Source: Chrysomallon squamiferum | Taxonomy: Eukaryota; Mollusca; Gastropoda; Neomphalida; Peltospiridae | Reading direction: 5' to 3' | Assembly: GCA_012295275.1 (NCBI GenBank) | Contig: CM022677.1 | Location: 7,872,291-7,936,290, forward strand | DNA length: 64,000 bases | Part shown: in pieces, positions 35,520 to 47,617 of the stretch | How positions within the stretch are numbered: the stretch's first letter is position 1 | Layout of the letters: the number at the start of each line of letters is the position of its first letter | Notes under the pieces: model-generated | The model's input: only the letters and a program-made list of their open reading frames with translations | The model's database searches: none | What the model was told of the DNA's origin: nothing | Program-made: the position numbers and the translations under genes

Positions 35520-35902
35520 TTTACTTTTATTATTACATCTACTACTACTACTACTACTCTGGTGTCTGCAGTTATTTACTACCTCTACATATCATATCTA
35601 CTTGTACTATACAACCTAAGCTAATTCTACCACAGTTATCACTATCACTACTACTAGTACTGTTTTACTAATACTACAAACTATTACTACTACTAATACT
35701 GCTTTACTAATACTACACACTATTACCACTAGTACTACAACTAGTCCTGTTACTACTAATTATTACCACTATTACTGATACTAGTACGATTACCACTAAT
35801 ACTACAACTATTACTACTCCTGATACTATTAGCACTAATACTACAACTACAAATTCTGCTGCTGCTGTTACTACTACAACTTTTCTTTATCTGCCACTAT
35901 TT

Positions 35903-35957
<55 letters not shown>

Positions 35958-36110
35958 GATACTCTGTCTCTCTTTTCCTTTCTGTCTTTCTCTCTCTGTC
36001 TCTATACTGATACTATTTCTCTTTATTGCTCTCTCTCTCTCTCTCTCTCTCATTCTCTGTGTGTGTGTGTGTGCGTGTGAGTTATTGTATATATGAAATT
36101 GTGTGTTGTG
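35520..36110. repeat. ACT and CT simple-sequence region
   Basis: Imperfect ACT/ACTAAT repeats (35540-35880) followed by (CT)n at 35910-35953 and 36030-36050 and a GT tract. These correspond to, but differ in length from, the trinucleotide tracts of the left arm. Confidence 0.85.
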
Positions 36111-36504
36111 CAGGTGTGTATGTTTTTATATGGCTATATGCCTGTATAGCATCTATCTTTCTCTTTGTATGTATATAACATTTTAATATTAGAATAATTT
36201 CATTATTTAGTTTTATTAACAGAAGCCAGTATGTGTGTTATTGTCTGTTTGTGTCAGTCAGTGTAATATAAAGATTTGTGTACTGCAGTCATAGAAAGTT
36301 CTTCTCTCACTGAACTTAATCAGCAGCAATCAGGTGGGTGTGTCACTAACTAGTCAATCAGAACTCAGCCTGATTAACCAACCAATCTTCAGACAGAGAT
36401 CAGCCAATCAGAATTAATTAGCTCAATATTATTTTTGTACTCACTATGCTTATTTTAATCACTGTCATTAAATTATGTTCTGCTAATGTAGATTCTGCAC
36501 ATTG

Positions 36505-36512
36505 TTAATTAC

Positions 36513-36555
<43 letters not shown>
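36505..36555. repeat. TTA tract
   Basis: About 48 bp of TTA repeats inside the right arm. Confidence 0.9.
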
Positions 36556-36764
36556 GTTCTTATTTGTTTTTATTAACAGCTGGGATCACTAAATTTTGTA
36601 CTCAGTTTTTTTCTGCTGTTTTCAATCATCCAAAGATGACTGCTTTTTGTCTGAACGATGCAAAACTTAACAAACCAAACACTTACTGTTGAAGGTTAAT
36701 TTAGATTTGTAAAATAAAAATATATATTACTCTCTCTCTCTCTTTCTCTCTCTCTGTGTATATA

Positions 36765-36769
<5 letters not shown>

Positions 36770-36810
<41 letters not shown>
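36770..36810. repeat. TA tract
   Basis: About 40 bp of alternating TA in the R1' intron. Confidence 0.9.
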
Positions 36811-36811
<1 letters not shown>

Positions 36812-37269
36812 TACACATACATACATACACAAGTGTATTTCATTCTGTAACTAGGTTTGACAAATTTGTCCTTATTATATTTGTTCTACTTTTTTTTCTT
36901 TTTCTCCTGATAGTTAAGATACCGTTACCAGGTTTGTTAATACAGCTTTTCACATATTTAAGATATTCTAGATTCCAAATCAGTCACAAGTTCTCTATAG
37001 GAATAAAGACTGAAAATTGTTGTTTAACCAACCAACTATTTGAGTTTCCATGGAAAACTCCTTTCTTTGAAAGATGTGGACATTGGAAATTGTCCTGATC
37101 TTTCTGTATCTAACATTAACGATTTAGTTAAACTTACTTCAGGTAATTTCTGTTTAAATTTTATAACTTTTTCTAATATTTGAAAAATGATTCTGTATAT
37201 AATCCTTATCTCTCTGTATCAGACATAGACAATTTCGTTAAACCATATGCTAAGAATATTAAACTCTGT

Positions 37270-38790
37270 GTGAGTGCGCATGTATATCAGCAATAGTGAA
37301 AATTGCCAATCTGATAATAGTATGCGTGTATGTTTGAGTGTGAGTATAGAGATAACTGCTACTCAGATAATAGTGAGTATATTCTGTGTGTACCTGTTTG
37401 TGTGAGTGTATCAGCAATAGTGATAATTGCTACTCTAATTATAGTGTGTGTGTTTCTGTGTGTGTATCTCCAATAGTGATAATTGCTATTCAGATAATAG
37501 TGTGTGTGTGTGAAAAAGTGACAATTGCTGCTCTGATAATAGTGTGTGTGTGAGTGTATCAGTAACAGTGATAATTGCTACTCTGATTATACTGTGTGTG
37601 TGAGTGTATCGGCAATAGTGGTTCTTGCTACTCTGATAATGTGTGAATCAGCAATAGTGATAACCTCTAGTAATAGTGTGTGTGTGAGAGTATCACAGAT
37701 AGTGATAACTGCTACTCTGATAATAGTATGTATCTGAGAGTGTGCGTGTCTGTGTGCATATTTGTGTATGTATGTGTGAGTGTATCAGCAATAGTGATAC
37801 TTGCTTCTGTGATAATACTTTGTGTGTGTATGTGTGAGTATATCAGGAATAGTGATAATTCCTACTCAGATAATAGTGTGTATGTGTGTGTTTCAGCAAT
37901 AGTGATAAATGCTACTGTCATAATAGTGTGTATGTATCAGCAATAGTGATAATTTGTGTGTTTGTGTGTGTCAGCTATAGTGATAACTGCTCCTGTCAGA
38001 ATAGTATGTGTGTTTATCAGCAATAGTGATAACTGCTACTCTGATAATAGTATGTGTATGTCAGCAATAGTGATAACTTCTACTCAGATAATAGTGTATC
38101 AGCAATAGTGATAATTGCTATGTGTGTGTGTGTCTGAATGTATCAGTAATAGTGATAATTCCTACTCAGATAATAGTGTGTATGTTTATCAGTAATAGTG
38201 ATAACTGTTCCTCTGATAATAGTGTGTGTGTATGTGTGTGTTAAGAAATATTTGGTTATCAGTTTATATGTGATAACTGTGTGCAATGGTGATGACTGCT
38301 ACTCTGATAATAGTATTTGTTTGTGCTTGTTTGTATGTGTATCAGCAATAGTGATATCTGCTACTCTCTTAATAGTATATGTGAGTGTGTTTGTTTTGGA
38401 GTGTATCAGCAATAGTGTTAATTGCTACTCTGATAAAAGTTTGTGTGTTTGTGTGTGTGAGTATATCTGCAATAGTGATAATTGCTACTCTGATAATAGT
38501 GTGTGTATATCAGTAATAGTGATAATTGCTACTCTGATATTAGTGTGTATGTGTGTATCAGTGAGTGTGAGTATATCAGCAATAGTGATAATTGCTACTC
38601 TGATAATAGTGTGTGTGTATCAGTAATAGTGATAATTGCTACTCTGATATTAGTGTGTATGTGTGTATGAGTGAGTGTGAGTATATCAGTAATAGTGATA
38701 ATTGCTACTTAGATAATAGTGTGTGTGAGCGTGTGTATCAGCAATAGTGACAATAGTGTGTGTGTGTGTGTTAATAAATATTTGGTTATC
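37270..38790. repeat. Expanded minisatellite, 40-65-bp units
   Basis: About 30 copies of a motif centred on AGCAATAGTGATAATTGCT followed by ACTCTGATAATAGTGTGTGT and a variable TG spacer. The core is itself a short palindrome (AGCAAT...ATTGCT). The left arm holds only about three copies, inverted, at 2590-2640 and 3480-3620. The array opens spurious Val/Ser/Cys-rich frames. Confidence 0.9.
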
Positions 38791-39785
38791 AGTTTATATA
38801 TTTAAATGCTTTGTAGAAAATACTCAGGCCTGTTTTATTTAAATCTGATGGTGCCCTTAGTCTTTGTTTATACCACCAAGGGACACAAGTCTGAGTTAAA
38901 GATCTTGAGAGGAAACTTATTAGATAATAAATTATTTTTGTATTTTTCAGAAAAAATTAGTTTTTAATTCAAAATATTAAAATAAAAGCTTGCATATTGT
39001 TTGAGATTTATTATGTTTAATTTTATTACTATACCTACACAGGAGGAACAATAACACATCTGAAAAGCATCTTGTAAATACAATAGTTTTCAGTTCTTTA
39101 TTATTTGTGACAGAGATGTAATTAGCACCAAAAAACATCAGCAGCAACATGTAACATGGTGGTGACAGTAGCAGCTATGATGTAGTAATAGTAGCAACAG
39201 CATCAACAATAGTAATAATAACAGCTACTACTGTATCAAAAAAAAACTAGAAAGCGTAGTAGTAGTAGTAGTAATAATAATAATAATAGCAATGTAGTTT
39301 TTATAGAGGTGCAGTAGGAACAATAGCTGTAGTTGTAGTACAGAACTGGAGGCAAAAGTCAGGTATAGTGATGATGTCATAATATTTTTATTTCTTTCTC
39401 ACTATCTCTAATTTTCTCCTAGCCTCTCTGGATCTCTCTTTCACTTTCTTTCTTCCTTTCATTATCTTTCCCTGTTCATAAAGTTTATATAAGATAATCT
39501 TTAAACAAAGTAGTTGGTTTTTGCCTTGATGCACATTGAAAGGCTCACATATAACAAAACATTTGAAATAATAAAAAAAAAAAGTAATGGTAACAGAAAA
39601 AAAAAAATTAAAAAATATATTCTTTCATTTGTAATTATGTGTATTGATATCATGTGCTTATAAAATTATGTCAGTTCTTTTTGTGAAATGGACAGGGATG
39701 AAAGCTTATCTTTAAATAACTGACATTTTTGATAACCATTGTTTTTAGAAACTACACAAATGAATGAATGAATGAATGTCAATTC

Positions 39786-40142
39786 TACTTCATAGAAAAT
39801 GATTTTAAAAATGCTCTGTAGAAAATGTTCTGATACAAAGAATGATAATTTCAACCATACAACTTAACTCTTAACTGATGATTGTTGCCTCTATCCAGTG
39901 TTCTGATATAGAAAATAATACTTTTTACCATCCTGATTTTCTTAATACTCTATTCAACATTTTCTGATACACATGATAAAATATGCTGTTAATTCACACA
40001 CTGATCCTGATATTTATGTGCTGATAAAATACAAGGACCAAAGTTTATAAAGGAAATCATATTTTTATTAGATTTTTGTTTTCAAACTGATCTTTATCGT
40101 TGTTGTTTTCACTGAAGTGTTTTTATAAGAAGTGTTTTGATA
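39786..40142. other. Spacer between duplication arm and RING gene
   Basis: AT-rich, with a few loose copies of AAAATGTTCTGATAC. No promoter motif recognised. Confidence 0.5.
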
Positions 40143-40610
40143 ATGTCAGAAAGACCAGGGACATCAACATCAGCATCACTCACCACTGCTGAAACAACAC
40201 AACAGCCTGAATCAACATAACAGCCTGAATCAGATGAGTCAGTTATTTGTTCTTTGTGTTCAGAAGAATTTTTAGATAAATATCATATGGTCTCATGTTT
40301 ACCTGAATTTTGTTTCAGCTGTGTGGAGAGGTGGTCTAGAAGCAGAAGAAATTGTCCAGTTTGCTCTGCAAGATTCACCGCCATCGTGTACAACTTAAGA
40401 GATGGAAACTGCGAGATGTACACATTGCCACCTCTCAGAGTCAGAAGAGTCAGACGACATTCTGCAGCTGGACTCATCAGGCGTATATTGGCGTATATCG
40501 GTGGTATATTTACTTTTATTAGTCGTATATTTAGTTCTCTGTTGTGGAAAATCTTATTTGTTCTAATCGAATTTTGTCTTCTGATAGGTCGTTTACTAGG
40601 ATTTGTATAA
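40143..40610 (+). pseudogene. Intronless RING-finger membrane protein gene with premature TAA
   Basis: Frame from ATG at 40143: MSERPGTSTSASLTTAETTQ, QPEST, TAA (40218-40220), then QPESDESVICSLCSEEF. The RING follows (C-x2-C, SCLPEFCFSC, ERWSRSRRNCPVC). After FTAIVYNLR come an Arg-rich stretch and a C-terminal hydrophobic segment (LLWKILFVLIEFCLLIGRLL), probably membrane-embedded. Known: the pattern resembles the TOPORS-like C3HC4 RING (FCF.C...W....CP.C). Odd: the stop falls in the second copy of an 18-bp tandem repeat in which the first copy has CAA, so it is a C-to-T change. The zinc-ligand His expected in C-x-H-x-F-C is Pro. Translation from a later codon after the stop would still give a RING lacking that ligand. 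No intron is visible, so it may be a retrocopy. Confidence 0.7.
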
Positions 40611-40859
40611 TATTAGAAACCTGACAATGTTATTCTAGGTGTATTGCTTTAACTTCAGCTGGCATCCTTCTGTCATTTTTTTATTTTATGATGATGATAG
40701 TAACAGTAATAGATACAGACACTTATTTGTAAAATATTTATTTGAAGTTGATAATATCTGCAGTGATAATAACTTTCTGTCCCTTTTGCCCCAGCATATC
40801 AGTGCTATAGGAGATTGTGTTGATGATGTTGACGTGAAGCTGGTTATGCTCCTTGAAGC

Positions 40860-41095
40860 TCTATAACCTTGAGAGTCAAAAGAGTCAGAAGAGTCAGACG
40901 ACATTCTTCAGCTGGACCCATCAACCGTCAGTCTGTTATCAGTCGTATATTTACTTCTCTATTGTGGAAAATCTTATTTGTTATATTACAATTTTGTTAT
41001 CTCATAGGTCATGTACTGGGATGTGAGTAATATCTGAAACCTTACAACATTACTCTAGGTGTATTAGCTTTCCTTCGGCTGGTATCAGTTGAAAA
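40860..41095 (+). repeat. Partial tandem copy of the RING gene 3' end
   Basis: Aligns with 40430-40675: AAGAGTCAGACGACATTC, ATTGTGGAAAATCTTATTTG, TCATAGGTC.TTACTGGGAT-like and CTCTAGGTGTATTAGCTTT-like blocks. The copy lacks the RING region and the frame is interrupted. The offset between copies is about 430 bp. Confidence 0.8.
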
Positions 41096-43239
41096 AAAGA
41101 AGTTGAAAGATGAAAGTTCTGAAAAAAAAAAAAAAAAATTGATAATGATGATGTTTGTGTGTCTCTGTGTGCGAATGTGTGTGTGTGAGTGTGTGTGTGT
41201 GTGTGTCTGGCTATTTTTGTATAGATAACAACTGCTGAAATCTCTATATTTATAGCCCATTTTGCATTCACTATTTCCGAATCCTTTGCCTAATTTTGAT
41301 TCAGATTAAACTGATTTGACATACAGATATTATTATCATGATGCATATACATATCTAAAAACATTGACGGTAGTTACAAATATTTATGGGAATTATAGGC
41401 CTAACGCTGGGTTAGATCTTTTCTCAAGTTAGATCTGAAATATGTCTAGTCGACGTATTTATATTTCCCGCCGATCTTTCTACGTCACTGCAAATCTTTA
41501 TTTATTTATTTATTTTATTTTATTTTATTTTATTTTATTTTATTTTAAAGCTACCGAATTAAAATTCCAACAGAAAAATTGCTTGATGCAAATCCTGATA
41601 AAGATGAGACAAGAATCATATATGAATTTAATTTCAATTAAAATGGTCTCAAATTCTGAAATGCTTTCAGTGTTTCTTGAAAACTGGAGAAATAAACAAA
41701 CAGGAATAAAAAAGAAGTCCATAAACATTAATCAGAATAGTGACATATATAATGTATGGGCTCATACCTAGGATGCCACGAAACGATTTTTGTTCTGATA
41801 AAATTATTTAAAAGATCTTGGTATAAGGTGAACTGTCAGTGTTTGACATAGGCATGGTTTATTTTAGATACGTCTTTGAATGCAAAAGAACCAATTAATA
41901 AATTTTAGCTTTTAAAAATACGTTAGTTTTCAGCAGAGTATCTTAGATACACCTGCCTTATTAGTTCATATTTGTGTTTTAGAACCAGTTCATCCAAGAA
42001 AACTAAAACGAAGGTAAATTAAAAACGACGTTATAATAATCTTTTAAACTGTTTTAAATCTCGTAAAAATAACAATTCAGAACTTTGTTTTAAATTTTGT
42101 TGTAAAAGAAAGTAATAGTAAATGAAAGACGTATAAAGATAATAAAATGATGACAATTCGATTTAAACACTGGAATAATATTTACCTTATGAAAAATTAG
42201 AATGTAATTTGATATTCAGTCTTGCTATAACGACATATTGTTTTCATCTACATCCAGTGTTTGTCTGTCTGTTTTATGACCGCATTGACTGTCTGACCAC
42301 ATTTCCCTAGTCACCTCCTTTACTCCTTTTTATCTTTACAGACGCTAACACAATAGAAACATGCTGTAATAAAATCGTTTATCTTTTGTTAATCTTCATG
42401 TATTTAGTCATTTCATATCCTAACAACATAAATGTATTTTCTTGACTCATTATTTCATTACATTTCATTACATTGTGTCACTTTTAACTTGATTCACTTT
42501 AATCACTCTTTAATACAGTTTTAAACAGACACGCACACACACGCACACACATTAATATTAATAATCAAAAGAAATATTACCACAGTACAATTGAAATTTC
42601 ACAAATATAGTAAAACATATTAAATTTCACATTTAACATTTCAGCGCGCCAGGAAAAGACCCGAAAAAAGCAAAAAGCATTTCAAGAAAGTAATATTCTA
42701 CCATTACCTGCATATAATAAAGAAGTCAGCTCTTCGTGATTTTTAGAATCTACATTTAACTGAGAAAACAAAAATTAACAAATACCGCAAATAAAAGTAG
42801 AAATCCAGCCTCCCCCCCCCCCGAAATAAAAAATTATATGAGAGTAGTCTCCCTTCAGCTATAGTTTATTTCTTTCTTCTGTTTGTGGGGTTCTCGGTGT
42901 ACGTCATTGCACACCACAGAAAATCGCTGATAACGAAACATCGTATATAGCTGTATAATGAGTAATAAACGTAAATGTGTAGGTACGTTCCAGGAATATC
43001 AATTTTCATACAATATAAACAATATACCGTATCTATTAATATGTGATAAATAACTAAAATATAAACAATAAAAATAAATACAGTGGACGCTGTCAAAACC
43101 GGATGATTCATTGAGACCAACGTGATATACCATTTTAGACAGAATGCAGATTTCTAAAGACTAAAATAACATAAAACTGGAATATTTTATTATCACAAAT
43201 GTTAATGGTCTATCAGCTGTCAGAGGATGAAAAGTCTGT
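41096..43239. other. Intergenic AT-rich sequence
   Basis: TG tract at 41155-41208, a TTTTA run at 41500-41546, a poly-C run at 42812-42821. The 109-codon frame at 41442-41771 has no recognisable domain and includes the TTTTA repeat, so it is not called. Confidence 0.6.
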
Positions 43240-43810
43240 CATTGATGACGCCTACGTGAAACTGATGTACGTGAAATTATCAGTAGTTTTTATGAAGCAA
43301 AATAGAGGAAAATATTATAAAACATGACGTTATTTTCACTCAGTATCAGTTTATAATATAAACGTCGCTGGTTTTATGTAATCTCTTCTGCTGTTAATCA
43401 AATATTACATTTATAGTGATCTGACTTTTTATTTTATAGTGGCATTCAGCGCTGGACTTCTAAATTCAGAAATAAATAACTTAATGACTAGATATAGAGG
43501 GGAAGCCCTCTGTTGTGAAATATTTTTCTGTTAAACTGAGTTACAGCTTCTTCTCTACAAAATATATATATATATATATATATATATTTAAAATTAATTC
43601 TGAACAGGTGAGAAGTTACACTTTACTTGAATCACACAATTTAAGTTTGCAAAGCAAACGACATTAAAATTAAAATTCACAGAGATAAGCTAAGTTTTCT
43701 GTTTTGTAAAACGCGACGTAATTCACATTTTATATATAAAACCTGCGACGTTTATTGATACTTAGTGAAAATAACGTGATGTTTTGTTGTTTTACCTCTA
43801 TTTTGCATCA
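43240..43810. repeat. Internal palindrome of the 43-kb repeat
   Basis: 43262-43380 (GTGAAATTATCAGTAGTTTT ... GCTGGTTTTATGTAAT) recurs inverted at 43722-43810 (GTAATTCACATTTTATATAT ... TTTTGCATCATAAAAAATAC). The halves surround about 340 bp that also matches 62755-62960. Confidence 0.65.
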
Positions 43811-43949
43811 TAAAAAATACAATCTTACCTGAAGCTTTTAAAATATCAGATTAAACTAGCCCATCTCAAATACATATATAATGATACATACTATTAATAT
43901 CCAACATCCAATATAAATTGTGCAGTCGGTATTAAAATTAAAATAATAT

Positions 43950-43988
<39 letters not shown>

Positions 43989-45045
43989 TTTCAATTAAAG
44001 ATAATCCGTGTAAATAGAGGTATTCATAATATTTCAAGCTACTTTTGGTTGGATCTCAGTTTATAAAACTAAAATCTTGTTAATTTATAGAACATAAATT
44101 CCGTCCAGCAATGTGTCCATAGAAAAATACACTGTACGTCAAAGTTTCTTGTTTTCTGTAAACACTCAAATACCTGTGACTTTTGGAAGAACAAAACCGT
44201 CGTGTCTTCACAAGTTTCACTGAAACGTTTCTTCACAAAACACTCGCCGTTGTATAGGACGAACAACTTCCACATTTCTTAAAATATTCTGGTTAAATAT
44301 TAATCACCAGAAAAATGTAATTAAAAACACAGTCTATGGTGTAATTATTGAAAATCACCTTCATCTTTCTTCTGCTTAGAAAAAGTATATTTCCTAAAAT
44401 ACATATAACGCTTTGTCTGGAAGTAAAAAAAAATAATATTTTCTTCTACTACTATCAGGAAGGGAGAGAGAGAGAAATGAAAAATAAAACGAAAACAAAA
44501 ATTAAGTCTTTTGTTAATAATATGAATCTGAAAATCTAACTCACTAAGTATCAGCTCTACAGCTACTGTTGAAAATAGGGTACATAACTCTCTATTTCGC
44601 ATATTATGTTCTGTTTTAGATATTTAGTTTTATCTGTAATAATAATGTGATTTTTTTATAAACAGCAGTAGAATTATATGAGAATATCGAGAAGGCTTTC
44701 ATACTAATGTGATATTTTATTAACAGAACACGTTTCCCTGAAAAGCTAAGTAGGAGTAATTTTACACGGCGTTATGAAAATAAGATGCAACTTCAGTACC
44801 GCCATCGCTATTTATGTTACATGTTTTATGTTGTAAACAGAGGCGTAGCGGTAATATTATGTATTGAAAACACAGTGTATTGAAAAATAGAGGTAATGTT
44901 TTTTTATTAACAATATTAGATAATTTTATTTTGCATAATAAATTAATAAATAAATAAATAAATAAATAATAAGCTTAATTTTTCATTGACAGGTATAACG
45001 TATCTAACAAGTTGAATAATGAATCAACGTTTAATAATGCGTATT
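43385..45045 (+). repeat. Second inverted duplication, left copy
   Basis: Reverse complement of 61125-62960 in consistent order. Anchors are 43430-43460 with 62885-62915, 43600-43690 with 62755-62850, 43840-43940 with 62285-62400, 44190-44310 with 61730-61860, 44740-44850 with 61320-61420 and 44900-45040 with 61125-61290. No coding potential is recognised, so it is probably a long non-autonom­ous repeat or an old segmental copy. Confidence 0.8.
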
Positions 45046-46500
45046 ATTCTCTTTTTTATTTTTTTATTTTTTATTTTATTTTATTAGGTTAGTAGATTTG
45101 CAGTTGAGAGGTGAGAGGCTAGATTAAGAGGAATTAACTTCACCATGTTATTGATATTTGCAAGTGCATCTTTCTTAGTAGAAAAGCCTAGAATATAGAG
45201 AAACATTAACAGACGTTTTTATTATTAAAAGTAAAGTGAAAAGGCGAGGATGCGCGAGATGAATCTTGTTTATTATAACACAAGTTCTGTAAATATACTG
45301 CGCTGTTACAGATTAATTCTTAATTAACTGTAGAAAGTGATATTCTATTATCTCCCCTAAAAATTAAATTGATAATTAGACAATATTCAACTAGATATAA
45401 TCTATATATGAATGTAAAAAATTACGGTTCTTTCGCTGAATTTAAATGTATTAGTATAAACAGGTCTGGTTGAAGCAAATAAACTGTAAATATTGTCGTT
45501 CAGTTCCATTATATATGGTAAACAGCGTTCATCATAATAAGAAGAACACCTTTTTGTTCATTACTGCAATACAAAGGCCATTTCAGATGCCGTTTACAGG
45601 GTCAAATAAATAAATAAATAAATATATTAATATTAATATTAATATCTAAGATCCTTCAGTATTTTAGGCATACACAGAACCTCTCCCAGAGAGATAAAAT
45701 ATCATCGCTGCTTTATAATCAATGTTTTCTGCAGTGTTTATCATTTCTTTTACTGAAGTTTTGATTACAGCGACACGTTTTTATTATCACTGTAATCTGA
45801 GAGGTAGATAGGTAGGTGGATAGACAGACAGACAGACAGATAGATGGAGAGTGAGACAGACAGACATATATAGAGATAAATCCATAGACAGACATACAGA
45901 CACACAGACAGATAGAAAAACCGAAAACTGAACTGAATAATTAAAATGACCAATAAAAGAAACGTTGTGAAAAGTGAGTTTAAAGTGATATTATATAATA
46001 ATGCATGTACAAACATTTTCTTACAAGTTCATTTGCCTATAAAATGTAAAATGTCTATCTATCTCTATGTCCATCATTGTACCTATCTATTATTTAACTA
46101 TATACATAAACACCGTCTCACTGATATGAACTGATATATAACTATCCTCTAAGGCAAACACGTATACCAAACTATTTCTTTTCTATGTGTGTGTGTCTGT
46201 GTATGTATGTGTGTCTATCTCTCTATCTGTTTATTTGTTGATAATTGTTTCTTTCTTTATAATGACGACTGTAATACTGACATAATGACATTAACGATAA
46301 AAACAGCAACACTAATTGCAATAATACTACTTAAAATGATAAATAAAATAGTAATTCTGGCCTCACATTCATGAGTAGTTTGGTCCTCAAATTTGTTGTA
46401 CTGATGATTGCTATATAATCATTGTTTACTAATAATAATTAGACCTAGTCATAATACAAGTCAAACTCAAAACTTAAATAAACTAAACACCTTGACAAAC
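45046..46500. other. Intergenic AT-rich sequence
   Basis: GATA/GACA-type tract at 45800-45920. No supported gene. Open frames are short and low-complexity. Confidence 0.6.
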
Positions 46501-46507
46501 ATCACAC

Positions 46508-46955
46508 AAGAATACAATATCTTTAAAGTCTGCATCAGCTGGGAGTTCGAGATTTTTCTCAAGAATCAAGACGGTACCAATTTTGGCACCCGTCACATCC
46601 TGTGAACTCATCAGAATTCATTCCATCATCAACTCTGCCACAGAGTTCACATTTTTCTTGTGTATCTACTACATCTCTGTCTTCTACTTCAGGCTCATCA
46701 CCATCAACGTTTTCTTTAGCTGCATCCACCGGTTCTGCTGTAGCATTCAAATTGAACTGCCGTTTTCACTTTGGTATCTTCCATTTCTTGTTGTTGTAAT
46801 TTTGCCTCTAAAAAGTTGCTTTCTTTGCCTTTTCTTCCTCCTTCTTCTTCTTTTCTGCCAGCTCTTCTTCATACCTCTTGACACTTTCTTCTTCTGTCAA
46901 TACCTCGGCATACCTCATCCTTTTGATTTTATTGCCCCAAGTGGTGGAGCAAAAT
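46508..46955 (-). pseudogene. Transposase-like C-terminal fragment with PHD-type finger
   Basis: Seen on the minus strand in three frames: MRYAEVLTEEESVKRYEEEL and a Lys/Glu-rich helix (to about 46820), then EAKLQQQEMEDTKVKTA, then NATAEPVDAAKENVDGDEPE leading to CELCGRVDDG, EFTGCDGCQNWYRLD and TGA. C-x2-C ... C-x2-C-x2-WY fits the start of a PHD finger, but the remaining ligands are lost to stops (46550-46510). Known: several animal DDE transposases (Tigger/pogo-like) end in a charged helix and a PHD- or zinc-ribbon-like module. Assignment to that group is inference. At least two frameshifts, no catalytic domain here. Confidence 0.55.
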
Positions 46956-47617
46956 AAAAAGCATATTTCTTGCATAATTATCACATATTAATCAAGTTTC
47001 TTCTGTTGAACTTAGAAACTGATTATACGTTTACCTGTTATAATTTATCACTAACCTTATGTCTATAGAACTAAAAAATAACACTCACTTTTGAAACCTC
47101 AAAATGCAGTATAGCGGCTGCAAGTCATAATATACCTTGGAGGGCAGCATTGCCCTGAGGCCAGAATTACCTCAACTTACTACTAGTTTTAAATAAAATC
47201 ATTTTAGTGAATTTAGTAAATTCAGTGAATGATCAATATTCAGGCGACTTGAATTATTTTCTTATTTTATTTTATTTTTTAAATTTTACTGGACACTCAG
47301 TCTTATTTGTATATTTACCAACGTGCGTGTTAAATAGAGTTATTTCTCTTAGACCACGAACTTCTGAAATAGATTACTCCTCGCATATGCGAGGTAACGG
47401 TAAATTAGATTTGTTGCTTTTAGATGAAAATAACCAATTCTGTATAATGTTTTGTAGCAGACAGAACCAGCTTATTAACATTCCCTGCGTTTTCTATTTT
47501 GACATGATATTATTATTTGATGAATTATTGTAAAATTGCTATTTCATTTAATGTTTTTCATTTAATTTTATTTATTTATTTTCTTTATTTATTTCATTTA
47601 TTTTAGTTGACAATGTA
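46956..47617. other. Intergenic
   Basis: A frame at 47207-47533 (108 codons; contains ISLRPRTSEIDYSSHMRGNG) has non-repetitive composition but no recognised domain and no splice-site support. It is left uncalled. Confidence 0.4.

Larger units (their letters stand above)
34455..39362 (+). pseudogene. R1' : duplicated 3' part of R1, degraded
   Basis: Exon remnants in R1 order on the plus strand: 34455-34540 (MGFTSLKKKQQSAPTT, then frameshift and TAG), 35299-35399 (110-bp exon reduced to 101 bp, GTGAGT kept), 36606-36694 (88-bp exon now 89 bp), about 38885 (degraded) and 39340-39362 (ELEAKVR with GTATAG kept). No promoter, no terminal exon and every remnant frameshifted or truncated, so it cannot encode the R1 C-terminus. 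The extra decay relative to R1 fits a non-functional copy from birth. Confidence 0.75.
33770..39785 (-). repeat. Right arm of inverted segmental duplication
   Basis: Inverted partner of 610-8850. It keeps remnants of five R1 exons with several splice sites, lacks both Mutator-like insertions and the exons at 1798-2271, and contains an expanded minisatellite at 37270-38790. Confidence 0.85.

Noticed and set aside
40254-40610. Start of the RING protein at the TTG of 40254
   Set aside because: The frame continues upstream through CSLC, which contains the first zinc ligands, to an ATG at 40143. Only the TAA at 40218 interrupts it.
41442-41771. 109-codon plus-strand frame
   Set aside because: Its middle is a TTTTA repeat and the rest shows no recognisable motif.
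47207-47533. 108-codon plus-strand frame
   Set aside because: Non-repetitive, but no domain, no splice sites and no similar sequence elsewhere in the window. Not enough to call a gene.
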